Assembly: GCA_964372855.1 (NCBI GenBank)
Contig: CAYJRY010000021.1
Location: 1 to 20,518, forward strand
Origin: JACOXT01 sp964372855
Lineage (GTDB): Bacteria; Patescibacteriota; Microgenomatia; Levybacterales; UBA12049
Direction of reading: 5' to 3'
DNA: 20,518 nucleotides
Part shown: positions 6,363-14,856 of the stretch, piece after piece
Position numbering within the stretch: position 1 is the stretch's first letter
Layout of the letters: each line of letters begins with the position of its first letter
The notes under the pieces: model-generated
Told to the model about the DNA's origin: nothing
The model's database searches: none
Seen by the model: the letters and a program-made list of their open reading frames with translations, nothing else
Made by a program: the position numbers and the translations under genes

Positions 6363-7838
6363 ATGTTACAAGAATATCTTGAATCAAAAATTAAAGGATT
6401 AATCAAAAGAGATCAGGCTTTAAATCCTGAATTTCCTAATAGTTCAGAAGAAATATTTAGAGAAGCAGTTGCTCATATACCTTCTTTAGAATCTGGATGG
6501 CAAACTACATTTGCAACAGTAGGTGTGGCTCGCTATATGGCAGAAGTTCAACCACAAACTGCCGAAGCCATTGTAAATCGTCTCAAAGACCATGTAATAA
6601 AAACTTTTCCTTCCGATAGATCAAAAGCAAGATGCTTAAATAGTATCCTTAATTTGGAGTTGGATTTTGACTGGCAAGGTTCAGCTCGTACCTTAGATGA
6701 ACTTATCCAAACCATTCGTGGAGGAGTACCCCCTGAAAGAAAAGCGGAATGGTTCGTTCGTACTGTTCAAGCAGTTGCAAGAAAGTCTGCTGATGAAGCT
6801 AGACGATTAGTTAGTGAGCGTTTTCCTGACTGGCAGGATTCTGATATACAACTTCATATTGCTGAACAACAAGCAGAATATGATCCTGAAGGAGCAGGTA
6901 AGGCTGCAAGTGATTATCTTGCAAACAAATTTGACTTGGGAGAACCTAGACTTATTTATGACGAAGAACATAAATGCCATCGCTGGGTACCTGCTCCTAG
7001 ACGTCCAGATTCAAAAGAGTATATTACTCAAAAATTTGGTTGGTTAGTGGCACGTTATGGTGATATTGAACTAGCAGAGAAAATGTCCAAAACACTAAGA
7101 CAAGATAGCGTTGAAAAAGCAGCAGTTTTGGGTGAGATCGGTGCTAGACAACCTAAAACTGAAAAAGGTCGAAAATACACAAGACAAGCCAGACAGTTAC
7201 TTGATAGAGAAGATGTTTGGGCTGGTCATTATAAAAGACTTGCAGATGCATTTAGTGAATCTAATCCAAAACTTGCCTCTCAGTTTATGCAACTCTACGA
7301 GAAAGTAGATAATTTTGGAGTAGGAATACCTACTGCTCAAGTGAAAGAAGTATTGGTAAAAGGAAACTTTGTTGAAGCAAGTAGAATTGTAAGGACTGTA
7401 ATTGAGAAAGATTTAGTAAATCCAGTAATGACTTATCCGCCAAGCGGTGTGAAATATGAGCTAGAAAAACTATTGGTTGAGGTTGCTCGGACTAATCCCC
7501 AAAGGGTTGTTGCCTTGGTAGATGATAATTTTGATCGTACAGAAAAAATAAGCGGAACCGATTTAGCAGAATTAAAAACTGAAATTTTAGTGGGAGGCGC
7601 TAAGAGTTTAATTGAAGCTGGACAGATTCAGCAGGCAAAAGAGCTCTTGGCTAGAGCAACTGTTCTAGCAAGGTCAATGAAAACAACTAGAGAACCCCAT
7701 GAAGGAAAATTAAAAGGTCAAGAATTAGCAAGACAAGATGAGGTTGTAGATGCTGCTCTAATGAAGATTAAAGCTTGGACGCTTGCAAAAGTAGGAGCAG
7801 CTGCTGCCAAACTTGAGAAACATTCTTTTGGGTTATAA
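6363..7838 (+). CDS. Unrecognised 491-aa all-helical repeat protein
   Basis: No signal peptide or membrane span is seen, so a cytoplasmic location is likely. The sequence is almost wholly alpha-helical and reads as a solenoid. Recurring helix-turn-helix units follow the pattern of TPR-like repeats, for example GDIELAEKMSKTL at about 233-245, KLASQFMQLYEKV at about 305-317, NFVEASRIVRTVIEKD at about 333-348 and GQIQQAKELLARATVLARSM at about 420-439. Such solenoids usually act as protein-binding scaffolds; that is family knowledge applied by resemblance only. It is rich in A, E, R and Q compared with the K/I/N-rich proteins around it, and its codons look somewhat less A/T-biased, which could reflect a different history or simply helix composition. 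It is the third and largest gene of the orphan cluster and has its own TATAAT box. Confidence 0.8.
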   Translation: MLQEYLESKIKGLIKRDQALNPEFPNSSEEIFREAVAHIPSLESGWQTTFATVGVARYMAEVQPQTAEAIVNRLKDHVIKTFPSDRSKARCLNSILNLELDFDWQGSARTLDELIQTIRGGVPPERKAEWFVRTVQAVARKSADEARRLVSERFPDWQDSDIQLHIAEQQAEYDPEGAGKAASDYLANKFDLGEPRLIYDEEHKCHRWVPAPRRPDSKEYITQKFGWLVARYGDIELAEKMSKTLRQDSVEKAAVLGEIGARQPKTEKGRKYTRQARQLLDREDVWAGHYKRLADAFSESNPKLASQFMQLYEKVDNFGVGIPTAQVKEVLVKGNFVEASRIVRTVIEKDLVNPVMTYPPSGVKYELEKLLVEVARTNPQRVVALVDDNFDRTEKISGTDLAELKTEILVGGAKSLIEAGQIQQAKELLARATVLARSMKTTREPHEGKLKGQELARQDEVVDAALMKIKAWTLAKVGAAAAKLEKHSFGL

Positions 7839-7910
7839 TTTATGTTGCTACTCATTTAATATCAGTTCAATCTCTGCTATGACCCGAATTAAAAGATTTA
7901 ACTTTTTAAT

Positions 7911-7951
7911 GAATTTACTTTGATATTTGGAAAGAATAAAACCTATTCAGA
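7911..7951 (+). repeat. Intergenic element, copy B (similar to 6231-6271)
   Basis: This is the second copy of the 41-nt element described at 6231, with 30 of 41 identities. It lies 17 bp upstream of the -35 box of the glycosyltransferase gene. Just before it, ATTAAAA (7888-7894) and TTTTAAT (7904-7910) form a weak A-T-only inverted repeat. Confidence 0.35.
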
Positions 7952-7968
7952 ATTTTTGGTTCATAACG

Positions 7969-7997
7969 TTGACTAATTAAATACTATTAGTTATCAT
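7969..7997 (+). promoter_or_regulatory. Promoter of the glycosyltransferase gene (TTGACT / TATCAT)
   Basis: TTGACT (7969-7974) and TATCAT (7992-7997) each differ from consensus at one base and are spaced by exactly 17 bp. Transcription would start at about 8003-8004, at the start codon itself, so this is a predicted leaderless mRNA. Confidence 0.75.
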
Positions 7998-8002
7998 CAC
8001 AA

Positions 8003-9313
8003 TTGGTGAGTAGATTGCAAATAATCATTGTTTTAATAATTATAATACTAAGTCTTATATTGAGACTTCATAACTATGATAAATATCCACAGCGTGGAGC
8101 AACATCGGATGAATATACTTATGCATTTTTAGGAATGAGTCTTTTAAAGGATCATGTTCCAATCTCTTGGTCATCATTCTCAGCATATGAGAATAGGCGT
8201 GACCTTACGGTTAGAAAGTTATATTTCCCTCTAGTTTGGCCATATTTCGATCATCCACCACTTAGCGGTTTTTTAACAGGAGGATTATCGCTTCTTGTTG
8301 GTCAGGATTCTTTTGAAAAAATTGAATTAAAAACAATTAGGCTTGTACCAATTGTTCTTTCGGTATTTTCAAGTATATTAGTTTTCCTAATAGCAAATAG
8401 TTTATATAATTATAAAATCGCGATTTGGGCGCTTCTCATATACTCAACAACAACTATATTTTCAATAAGTAATAGAGTTGCTTTATCTGAAAATTTACTC
8501 ACCCCACTTTTTTTAACATCAATATTTTTATTTATTTTGTTTAATAAAAAACTTTCAAATTTGAAACTTGTAACTTTTGGATTATTAAGCGGATTAGCTT
8601 TTTGGACAAAAGAGGTGGGTATTGTAGTTTTTTTATCAATTTTTTATTTTCTTAAAAGTATAAATTTAAATTTAAAATCAATATTGATCTTTGTTGCAAC
8701 ATCTTTTTTGATTATCGGATCGTATTTCTTATATGGAGCATATTATGATTGGGATTTATTTCTAAAAATTTGGTCTTTGCAATCATCCCGAGAAATAGGT
8801 CCTCAAACGCTGCACATGTTATTTAACAACCCAATATTAGTTAATAAACCTTATATGGATGGGTGGTATTTTTTTGGATTCTTGTCAATTTTTTATAGTT
8901 TAATTAATTTTAAAAAGAATAAACTAATTGTTGTTCCTGCTCTGCTATATTTACTTTTATTAATATTTTCTCTAACTCGTCATGGTGAAATGGGGTGGTA
9001 CATGATACCTCTTTTCCCTTTTATGGCAATAGCTTCCGCGAATCTTCTTGTTGAAAGCATCAAAAAAAAGAGTTGGTATATTTTCGTTTTTTTACTTTTT
9101 GTTGGATTATCAGAAGTAAAATTTTTATATGAAGATATTTTCGGTTTAACGCCTTTGCAATTTAGATTAATACTCGCTATATTATTTGGTCCTTTAATTG
9201 TTGCTTCATTTTTAAATAACGAAAAAATATTTAAATTTCTATCAAACGCATGGTTTTATATTCTTGTAATTGGGAATATTATATTAACTTATAACTACAT
9301 CCACCCTGCTTAA
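8003..9313 (+). CDS. GT-C fold membrane glycosyltransferase (ArnT/PMT-like)
   Basis: This is a polytopic membrane enzyme expected to move a sugar from a polyprenyl-phosphate donor to an acceptor on the outer side of the membrane. The 436 residues begin with a hydrophobic helix (about 6-20), then an external loop with the acidic pair TSDEYTY (D36, E37), the hallmark catalytic/metal motif of GT-C enzymes. DHPPL (83-87) and FWTKEVG (about 200) are typical of the GT39/GT83-like group. About ten further hydrophobic segments follow. No ATG is available: the frame opens with TTG at 8003, followed directly by GTG at 8006. The promoter places the RNA start at this point, so GTG as the first or second codon is equally possible. 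The acceptor cannot be told from sequence. The next gene follows after 25 nt but has its own -10. Confidence 0.85.
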   Translation: MVSRLQIIIVLIIIILSLILRLHNYDKYPQRGATSDEYTYAFLGMSLLKDHVPISWSSFSAYENRRDLTVRKLYFPLVWPYFDHPPLSGFLTGGLSLLVGQDSFEKIELKTIRLVPIVLSVFSSILVFLIANSLYNYKIAIWALLIYSTTTIFSISNRVALSENLLTPLFLTSIFLFILFNKKLSNLKLVTFGLLSGLAFWTKEVGIVVFLSIFYFLKSINLNLKSILIFVATSFLIIGSYFLYGAYYDWDLFLKIWSLQSSREIGPQTLHMLFNNPILVNKPYMDGWYFFGFLSIFYSLINFKKNKLIVVPALLYLLLLIFSLTRHGEMGWYMIPLFPFMAIASANLLVESIKKKSWYIFVFLLFVGLSEVKFLYEDIFGLTPLQFRLILAILFGPLIVASFLNNEKIFKFLSNAWFYILVIGNIILTYNYIHPA

Positions 9314-9320
9314 TAATTTA

Positions 9321-9329
9321 TGCTAAAAT
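9321..9329 (+). promoter_or_regulatory. Extended -10 box (TGC TAAAAT) of the exonuclease-endonuclease fusion gene
   Basis: TGCTAAAAT matches the extended -10 pattern and ends 9 nt before the ATG at 9339. No -35 is evident. This predicts a 5' leader of only a few nucleotides. Confidence 0.5.
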
Positions 9330-9338
9330 ATTTTACCG

Positions 9339-10760
9339 ATGCGAAAGAACTTGCCTGATAAATTTTGTTTCTTGGATCTAGAAACAACTGGTACAAATCC
9401 TGTCTACAATAGAATTATTGATATTGGAATATTAAAAGTAGTTAATAATAAAGTTGTACAAAAGTATGAAACTCTTGTTAATCCACAAACTGGAATTCCA
9501 GAGTTTATTAAGAACTTTACAGGGATAAGTATAGATGATTTGGAAAAAGCACCAACATTTTATGAGATAAAAGATGAGATTGCCAGTATTTTTTCAGATT
9601 CAATCTTAGTTGCTCACAATGTAAGATTTGACTATGGATTTTTGAAAAACGAGTTTAGGAGATTTGGTGAATCTTTTTCCGTAAAACATTTTTGCTCCAT
9701 AAAACTCGCAAGGTATTTATTTCCAAATCTTGACTATTATAATCTTGACTCCATCATATATCGATTTGGTATAAATTGTAAAAGGAGGCATCGAGCATTT
9801 GATGACGCAAAGGTAATATTTGATTTTTTCAATATTGCAAAATCAAAAGTTACCTATGACAAATTTCAAAAAGCCATTGATATCGCAATGAAAAAGCCAT
9901 CCCTTCCGCTTAACATCGGAGTGGAAGTTTTAGATAAAATGCCTGAGGAGCCGGGAGTTTATATGTTTTTGGGAGCGGATAATTATCCAATATACATTGG
10001 TAAAAGTATTAATATCGCGGATCGAGTAAAATCTCATTTTGCAAATGATCATTTATCAGTTAAAGATTTGCAAATTTCGCAGTTGGTACATGATATAAAA
10101 GTTATAAGAACAGCTGGTGAGTTAGGAGCTATGCTGCTAGAATCATCTCTTATAAAAAAATACCAACCACTTTATAATCGAATGTTGAGAAATTCAAGAA
10201 AAATGATAATTCTTAAGGCTTTTGAAGCTAAAGATAACTTTTCAACAGTAAGAGCGAAAGAAGTTAATAAAATTGATATATCGGATATAGATAATATTGT
10301 TGGAATTTTTAAATCAAAAAGACAATTAATCGATAATCTTTATGGATTAGCAAAACAATTTAATTTATGTCCAAAATTGCTTGGGCTTGATAATTCTAAA
10401 AAAAGTTGTTTTTATTATCATCTCAAATTGTGTTTTGGCGCATGTATTAAAAAAGAATTTTATCTTAAATATAATTTAAGATTTAATGAAGCGTTCCATA
10501 AATATAAAATTAAAAGATGGATTTTTGATGGCCCAATATTTATAAAAGAAAAAAGTGATATTGAAGAAGGATTTATTGTCGATAATTGGTGTTTACTGGG
10601 TACAGTTAAAAATTATGAGGCTTATGATATACACCAGGAATATAATTTTGATCTTGATACATATAAAGTTTTGTCTAAATATATTTTTGATCCTCCTAAA
10701 AACTTATCGATTCAAAAACTTCCTAAGTCTAAACTAGAATTTAGACAGTATCTTTTATAA
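9339..10760 (+). CDS. DEDDh 3'-5' exonuclease fused to a GIY-YIG (Cho/UvrC-like) endonuclease
   Basis: The 473-residue cytoplasmic protein has two nuclease domains. Residues about 8-170 form a DnaQ-type exonuclease: FLDLETTG (D13, E15), AHNVRFD (D98) and HRAFDDA (H151, D156) supply the DEDDh set. Residues about 200-290 form a GIY-YIG endonuclease: PGVYMF (205-210), YIGK (219-222), R229 and E268 in LLESSLIKKYQPLYN match the family's catalytic pattern. The remainder resembles the connecting part of Cho-type proteins (LCPKLLGL, SCFYYHLKLCFGACIKK), with paired cysteines. The C-terminal RNase H-like and HhH domains of full UvrC are absent. Fusions of this kind are known, for example the mycobacterial DEDDh-Cho proteins, and are thought to act in excision repair. 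PEP synthase follows after 12 nt. Confidence 0.9.
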   Translation: MRKNLPDKFCFLDLETTGTNPVYNRIIDIGILKVVNNKVVQKYETLVNPQTGIPEFIKNFTGISIDDLEKAPTFYEIKDEIASIFSDSILVAHNVRFDYGFLKNEFRRFGESFSVKHFCSIKLARYLFPNLDYYNLDSIIYRFGINCKRRHRAFDDAKVIFDFFNIAKSKVTYDKFQKAIDIAMKKPSLPLNIGVEVLDKMPEEPGVYMFLGADNYPIYIGKSINIADRVKSHFANDHLSVKDLQISQLVHDIKVIRTAGELGAMLLESSLIKKYQPLYNRMLRNSRKMIILKAFEAKDNFSTVRAKEVNKIDISDIDNIVGIFKSKRQLIDNLYGLAKQFNLCPKLLGLDNSKKSCFYYHLKLCFGACIKKEFYLKYNLRFNEAFHKYKIKRWIFDGPIFIKEKSDIEEGFIVDNWCLLGTVKNYEAYDIHQEYNFDLDTYKVLSKYIFDPPKNLSIQKLPKSKLEFRQYLL

Positions 10761-10772
10761 AATATAAATATA

Positions 10773-13202
10773 ATGATAAAAGATAAATCATATGTTTTGT
10801 GGTTCGACGAAGTTGGGTTGAAGGATGCATCTTTGGTTGGGGGGAAAAATGCAGCATTGGGGGAAATGTATTCTTATCTGAAATCTCTTGGCATTAGAGT
10901 CCCAAATGGATTTGCGATTACTAGTTTTTATTATAATTATTTTATTGAATTTAATCATCTTAAAGAGAAGATTTCCGAAATACTTAGAAATTTAGATATA
11001 AAAAATATTAAAAGTCTTCAGCAATCCGGTGCTGCAATTAGAAGTCTCATTTTGGAAGGTGAATTTCCACCCGAACTAAAAGAAAAAATCGAAAAATTTT
11101 ATGATTTGTTAAAAGAAAATAATAATACTTCGGATGTTGCAGTGCGATCATCAGCAACTGCAGAGGATCTTCCAGGCGCATCTTTTGCAGGACAGCAAGA
11201 AACTTATCTAAATGTAAAAGGTAAGGGAGCATTAATGATAGCTGTCAAAAAATGCTTTGCATCTTTATTTACAAATCGTGCTCTTTCATACAGAGTTGAT
11301 AAGGGTTTTGGTCATTTCAAAGTTTCCTTATCAGTTGGGGTACAGAGAATGGTTAGGTCTGATGAGGGCTCATCAGGAGTTGCTTTTACGATTGATACTG
11401 AGACAGGTTTTGACAAAGTAATAATTATAAATGGAGTTTTTGGGCTTGGAGAGTTAATTGTTCAAGGACGTATTGTTCCAGATGAGTGGATAATTTTTAA
11501 AGATAGTTTACGGAAAGGTTATCATGCTATTATTTCAAAAAAGATTGGAGATAAAAATAAAAAAATTATTTACTCAGATATTGGCGGAACAAAACAAGTG
11601 AGTGTATCACCAAGTGAGAACTCTAATTTTTCACTTTCAGATGAAGAGGTACTAATTTTAGGAAACTGGTGTCAGAAAATCGAGGATCATTTCAGTAAGA
11701 TTTATAAAAAGAAACAGCCGATGGATATTGAATGGGCTAAAGATGGTAAAACAGGTAAACTTTTCATAATCCAAGCAAGACCAGAGACTGTTTATTCGCA
11801 GATGTCGAAAAATGAATGGGTAGAATATAACCTTTTAAAAAACGCAGATGTAATTACAAAAGGTATTGCTGTTGGGACAAAAATAGCTAGCGGCAAAGCT
11901 TGTGTAGTAAAATCAGTCTCAGAAATTAAAAGCTTTAGGAAAAATGAAATATTAGTTACTGTTTCAACCGATCCTGATTGGGAGCCGATTATGAAGATTG
12001 CAGGTGGAATTGTAACTGAAAAAGGAGGACGTACTAGTCATGCAGCGATAGTTGCAAGAGAATTAGGAATTGCATCAGTTGTTGGTGCTAAATCTTCATC
12101 ATCAAGAATCAAAAATGGTGAAGATATTACAATTGATTGCTCAAATGGAGTTGAAGGAATTATTTATAAGGGGGTTTTGCCATATGAGGTAAAAAAACAT
12201 AATCTCGAAAATGTCCCTAAGACTAGAACTAATGTAATGGTAAATATTGGTTCTTCCGGAGAAGCTTTTAAAAATCACAATCTGCCAGTAAGAGGAGTTG
12301 GATTGGGACGTATTGAGTTTATAATAACAAGTGAGATTAAAATTCACCCCAAAGCACTTATTGATTATCCAAATATCGATGAAAAACTAAAAAGAACTAT
12401 TGATAGAATGACTTTGGGATACAATGATAAAAAACAGTATTACGTCGATAACCTAACATATGGGATTGCCAAAATTGCATCCTCTTTCTGGCCATATCAA
12501 GTACTTATTAGATTTTCTGATTTTAAGTCAAACGAGTATCGAAGTTTAATTGGCGGCGCGCATTATGAACCGTTCGAAGAAAATCCTATGATAGGTTTTC
12601 GAGGTGCTTCAAGATATTATAGCGATAAATTTTGCGATGCCTTTAGACTAGAAGTAAAAGCGATTAAGAATGCTCGTGAAAAATTGGGACTTTTAAATAT
12701 AGTTCCTTTTATTCCTTTTGTTAGGACAATAGATGATCTTAAAAAGTCGTTAAATTTAATTGAAGAGGAAGGTCTAAAAAGAGATGTCGCTCATATAAAA
12801 GTCTGCCAAAAACAAGTTGAGGAATGTGCGCATCTTAGAATATATATGATGTGTGAGGTGCCCTCAAATGTTATTTTGGCAGATAAGTTTTTGGAATTAG
12901 TTGATGGATATTCAATTGGATCAAATGACTTAACCCAGTTAACTTTGGGCATTGATAGAGATTCTGAAATATTAGCAAGAATAGGAAATGAGAATGATGA
13001 GGCAGTTAAGATTTCAATCCAAAATGTAATAAAAAAATGTAAAGATATGAAAAAGTATATTGGACTTTGTGGGCAAGGCCCATCTGATTCAATTGAGTTC
13101 GCGAAGTTTTTAGTTGAGAATAAAATTGATTCGTTAAGTCTAAACCCCGATAGCGTTGTGAAGACTATACTTGCAATAAATAAAATTGAAAAGAAGTTAT
13201 GA
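10773..13202 (+). CDS. ppsA: Phosphoenolpyruvate synthase
   Basis: The enzyme converts pyruvate and ATP to PEP, AMP and phosphate, the gluconeogenic entry step, and can run in reverse in some organisms. The 809 residues are near the family length. The ATP-grasp domain at the N-terminus carries VGGKNAALGEM (22-32) and VRSSATAEDLPGASFAGQQ (124-142). The swivelling phosphohistidine domain has GGRTSHAAIVARELGI with catalytic H423. The PEP/pyruvate barrel has GFRGASRYY (608-616) and the catalytic cysteine C766 in GLCGQGPSD. The ATG at 10773 gives the usual start before LWFDEV. It follows the nuclease fusion by 12 nt, and a compact enolase follows after 19 nt, so these two enzymes of the PEP node are probably co-transcribed. 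Confidence 0.96.
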   Translation: MIKDKSYVLWFDEVGLKDASLVGGKNAALGEMYSYLKSLGIRVPNGFAITSFYYNYFIEFNHLKEKISEILRNLDIKNIKSLQQSGAAIRSLILEGEFPPELKEKIEKFYDLLKENNNTSDVAVRSSATAEDLPGASFAGQQETYLNVKGKGALMIAVKKCFASLFTNRALSYRVDKGFGHFKVSLSVGVQRMVRSDEGSSGVAFTIDTETGFDKVIIINGVFGLGELIVQGRIVPDEWIIFKDSLRKGYHAIISKKIGDKNKKIIYSDIGGTKQVSVSPSENSNFSLSDEEVLILGNWCQKIEDHFSKIYKKKQPMDIEWAKDGKTGKLFIIQARPETVYSQMSKNEWVEYNLLKNADVITKGIAVGTKIASGKACVVKSVSEIKSFRKNEILVTVSTDPDWEPIMKIAGGIVTEKGGRTSHAAIVARELGIASVVGAKSSSSRIKNGEDITIDCSNGVEGIIYKGVLPYEVKKHNLENVPKTRTNVMVNIGSSGEAFKNHNLPVRGVGLGRIEFIITSEIKIHPKALIDYPNIDEKLKRTIDRMTLGYNDKKQYYVDNLTYGIAKIASSFWPYQVLIRFSDFKSNEYRSLIGGAHYEPFEENPMIGFRGASRYYSDKFCDAFRLEVKAIKNAREKLGLLNIVPFIPFVRTIDDLKKSLNLIEEEGLKRDVAHIKVCQKQVEECAHLRIYMMCEVPSNVILADKFLELVDGYSIGSNDLTQLTLGIDRDSEILARIGNENDEAVKISIQNVIKKCKDMKKYIGLCGQGPSDSIEFAKFLVENKIDSLSLNPDSVVKTILAINKIEKKL

Positions 13203-13221
13203 AAAGGGTTAACCTTGCTAA

Positions 13222-14271
13222 ATGATAATAAAAGAAATAAATTCTTGGAAAAACTTAACATCTTTAGGCAACGAGACTATTAAAGTAGGTTTGACTTTTG
13301 AGAATGGTGAAAAATCTGAGGTCGGTGTCCCAACGGGTATATCTGCCGGTAAATATGAAAGTAAAGATATTAGTGTGGGTGATTCTATATCACAAATTAG
13401 AAATATAAAAAAGCATTTGATTGACAGAGACTGGAATCAAGAAACATTGGATCAGAAATTAAATGAACTTGGTTTAGGGGCAAATACCTCTTTGGCTTTG
13501 TCATCTTGTTTTTGGACCGCACAAAATACTATCAACATCCGATCATATGATTTAAAATTTCCAAAACTCATGATGCTTCTTTTTGAAGGAGGTAGACACG
13601 GAAATCCAAATATTACAGTTCAGGAATTTATGGTTATTGAAAAATCGCTTGAAGGAGCGATTTCTGATTTTAAAAGATTAAGAAATTATTTACAAACAAA
13701 TAATATTGAAACAACCGTTGGCGTCGAAGGTGGATTTTCTCCTAAATTTTTTAATAGTGTTACTTGTCTTGAAACAATTAAAAAAGTTTTCCCAGAAAAA
13801 GATATTGCTTTGGATATCGCTGCGAGTTTCGGTGAAAATAAAATTCTAAATTATGAGCATGTTATTTCAAATTACAATATTGTATCTCTTGAGGATCCTT
13901 TCGCTGATGATGATTGGGATAGCTGGATTGATTTCTACAATCATTTTGGAAAAAAACTAATGATAGTTGGAGACGATCTAACAGCTACTAACCCCCAAAG
14001 ATTAAAAAAGGCAATAAGTCTTAATGCAGTAAATGCAGTGATTATTAAGCCCAATCAAAATGGGACAATTACAGGTACTCTTGAGGCAGTAAAACTTGCG
14101 AAAAGTAAGGGTCTTAAAGTTGTAGTTTCTCATAGAGGTGAGGAAACTGTAGACAATTGGATAGTGGATTTTGCTTTGAAAATTGGGGCAGATTTTGTTA
14201 AATTTGGAGGGATAAGTAGAGGCGAAAGAATATCAAAGTACAATCGTTTATTAGAGTTGGGGATGAAGTGA
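13222..14271 (+). CDS. eno: Compact, divergent enolase
   Basis: Enolase interconverts 2-phosphoglycerate and PEP in the cytoplasm. This copy has 349 residues against about 410-435 normally. All residues known from yeast enolase have counterparts by hand alignment: loop serine S41 (PTGISAGKYES), E135 (QEFMV), E169 (VEGGFSP), metal ligands D198 (ALDIAAS), E224 (SLEDPF) and D251 (VGDDL), catalytic K276 (IIKPNQNGT), H304 (VVSHRGEET) and K327 (VKFGG). The shortening falls in the segment after the first loop and in a gap between D198 and E224 (26 residues rather than about 49). The family-typical SGAST and SHRSGET motifs are altered. It lies directly after PEP synthase, whose product it shares. It could be the sole enolase or a second, specialised copy; the rest of the genome decides. 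I am sure of the fold, less of the substrate. Confidence 0.88.
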   Translation: MIIKEINSWKNLTSLGNETIKVGLTFENGEKSEVGVPTGISAGKYESKDISVGDSISQIRNIKKHLIDRDWNQETLDQKLNELGLGANTSLALSSCFWTAQNTINIRSYDLKFPKLMMLLFEGGRHGNPNITVQEFMVIEKSLEGAISDFKRLRNYLQTNNIETTVGVEGGFSPKFFNSVTCLETIKKVFPEKDIALDIAASFGENKILNYEHVISNYNIVSLEDPFADDDWDSWIDFYNHFGKKLMIVGDDLTATNPQRLKKAISLNAVNAVIIKPNQNGTITGTLEAVKLAKSKGLKVVVSHRGEETVDNWIVDFALKIGADFVKFGGISRGERISKYNRLLELGMK

Positions 14272-14277
14272 TATAAA

Positions 14278-14856
14278 GTGAATAAAGTCGATCAGCTTTC
14301 AAAAATAGCAAAAGATATTGAGGGGTGTAAGGTTTGCCAAGAGAAGAAAAGTGGGAAAGCGGTTCCTGGAGAAGGGAATCCTGATGCTAAAATTGTTTTT
14401 GTTGGGGAGGCTCCTGGTAAAAAAGAGGCGTTAACAGGACGTCCTTTTGTCGGAAGATCTGGACAATTTTTAAGATCTTTGATTAGAGATATAGGACTTA
14501 AAGAGGAAGATGTATTTATCACAAGTCCTGTAAAATATCTACCAGATCGGGGGACGCCAGCTCCCAAAGATATAGCACATGGACGTATTCATTTGCTAAA
14601 ACAACTAGAAATTATAAATCCCAAAATTATTGTGCTTTTGGGAAGTGTTGCAGGGCAAGGAGTTTTGGAACAGAAAATTCCTATAAATATGCAGCATGGT
14701 AATGCAATTGAAAAAGACGATAAAAAATATTTTGTAACATTTCACCCATCAGCCGCTCTTCGTTTTCCACCGCTTCGAAAGCTTATTCTAAGTGATTTTA
14801 CAAAATTAAAAGAAATCATAAAAAATTATGAGACGGCAAAATTTACCCCATCATAA
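14278..14856 (+). CDS. Uracil-DNA glycosylase, family 4-like, lacking two of four Fe-S cysteines
   Basis: Proteins of this superfamily remove uracil from DNA at the start of base-excision repair. The 192 residues show the family 4 outline: an N-terminal CKVC pair (C17, C20), GEAPGKKEALTGRPFVGRSG (43-62), ITSPVKYLP (81-89), IIVLLGSVA (117-125) and the C-terminal FHPSA (H156). Family 4 enzymes bind a 4Fe-4S cluster through four cysteines. Compared with the Thermus enzyme as I recall it, the third (VKC) is Y87 here, the fourth is G102, and the asparagine of ITN is S83. Cluster binding is therefore doubtful, or other ligands are used. The start is GTG, 6 nt after the enolase stop, with a GTGAT sequence ahead of it. 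The 3' end overlaps the next glycosylase by 29 nt, which suggests translational coupling. Confidence 0.88.
   Translation: MNKVDQLSKIAKDIEGCKVCQEKKSGKAVPGEGNPDAKIVFVGEAPGKKEALTGRPFVGRSGQFLRSLIRDIGLKEEDVFITSPVKYLPDRGTPAPKDIAHGRIHLLKQLEIINPKIIVLLGSVAGQGVLEQKIPINMQHGNAIEKDDKKYFVTFHPSAALRFPPLRKLILSDFTKLKEIIKNYETAKFTPS

Noticed and set aside
12791..13261. 156-codon open frame on the minus strand within ppsA
   Set aside because: It lies wholly antisense to conserved PEP synthase and enolase coding sequence and resembles no protein; a shadow of codon composition.
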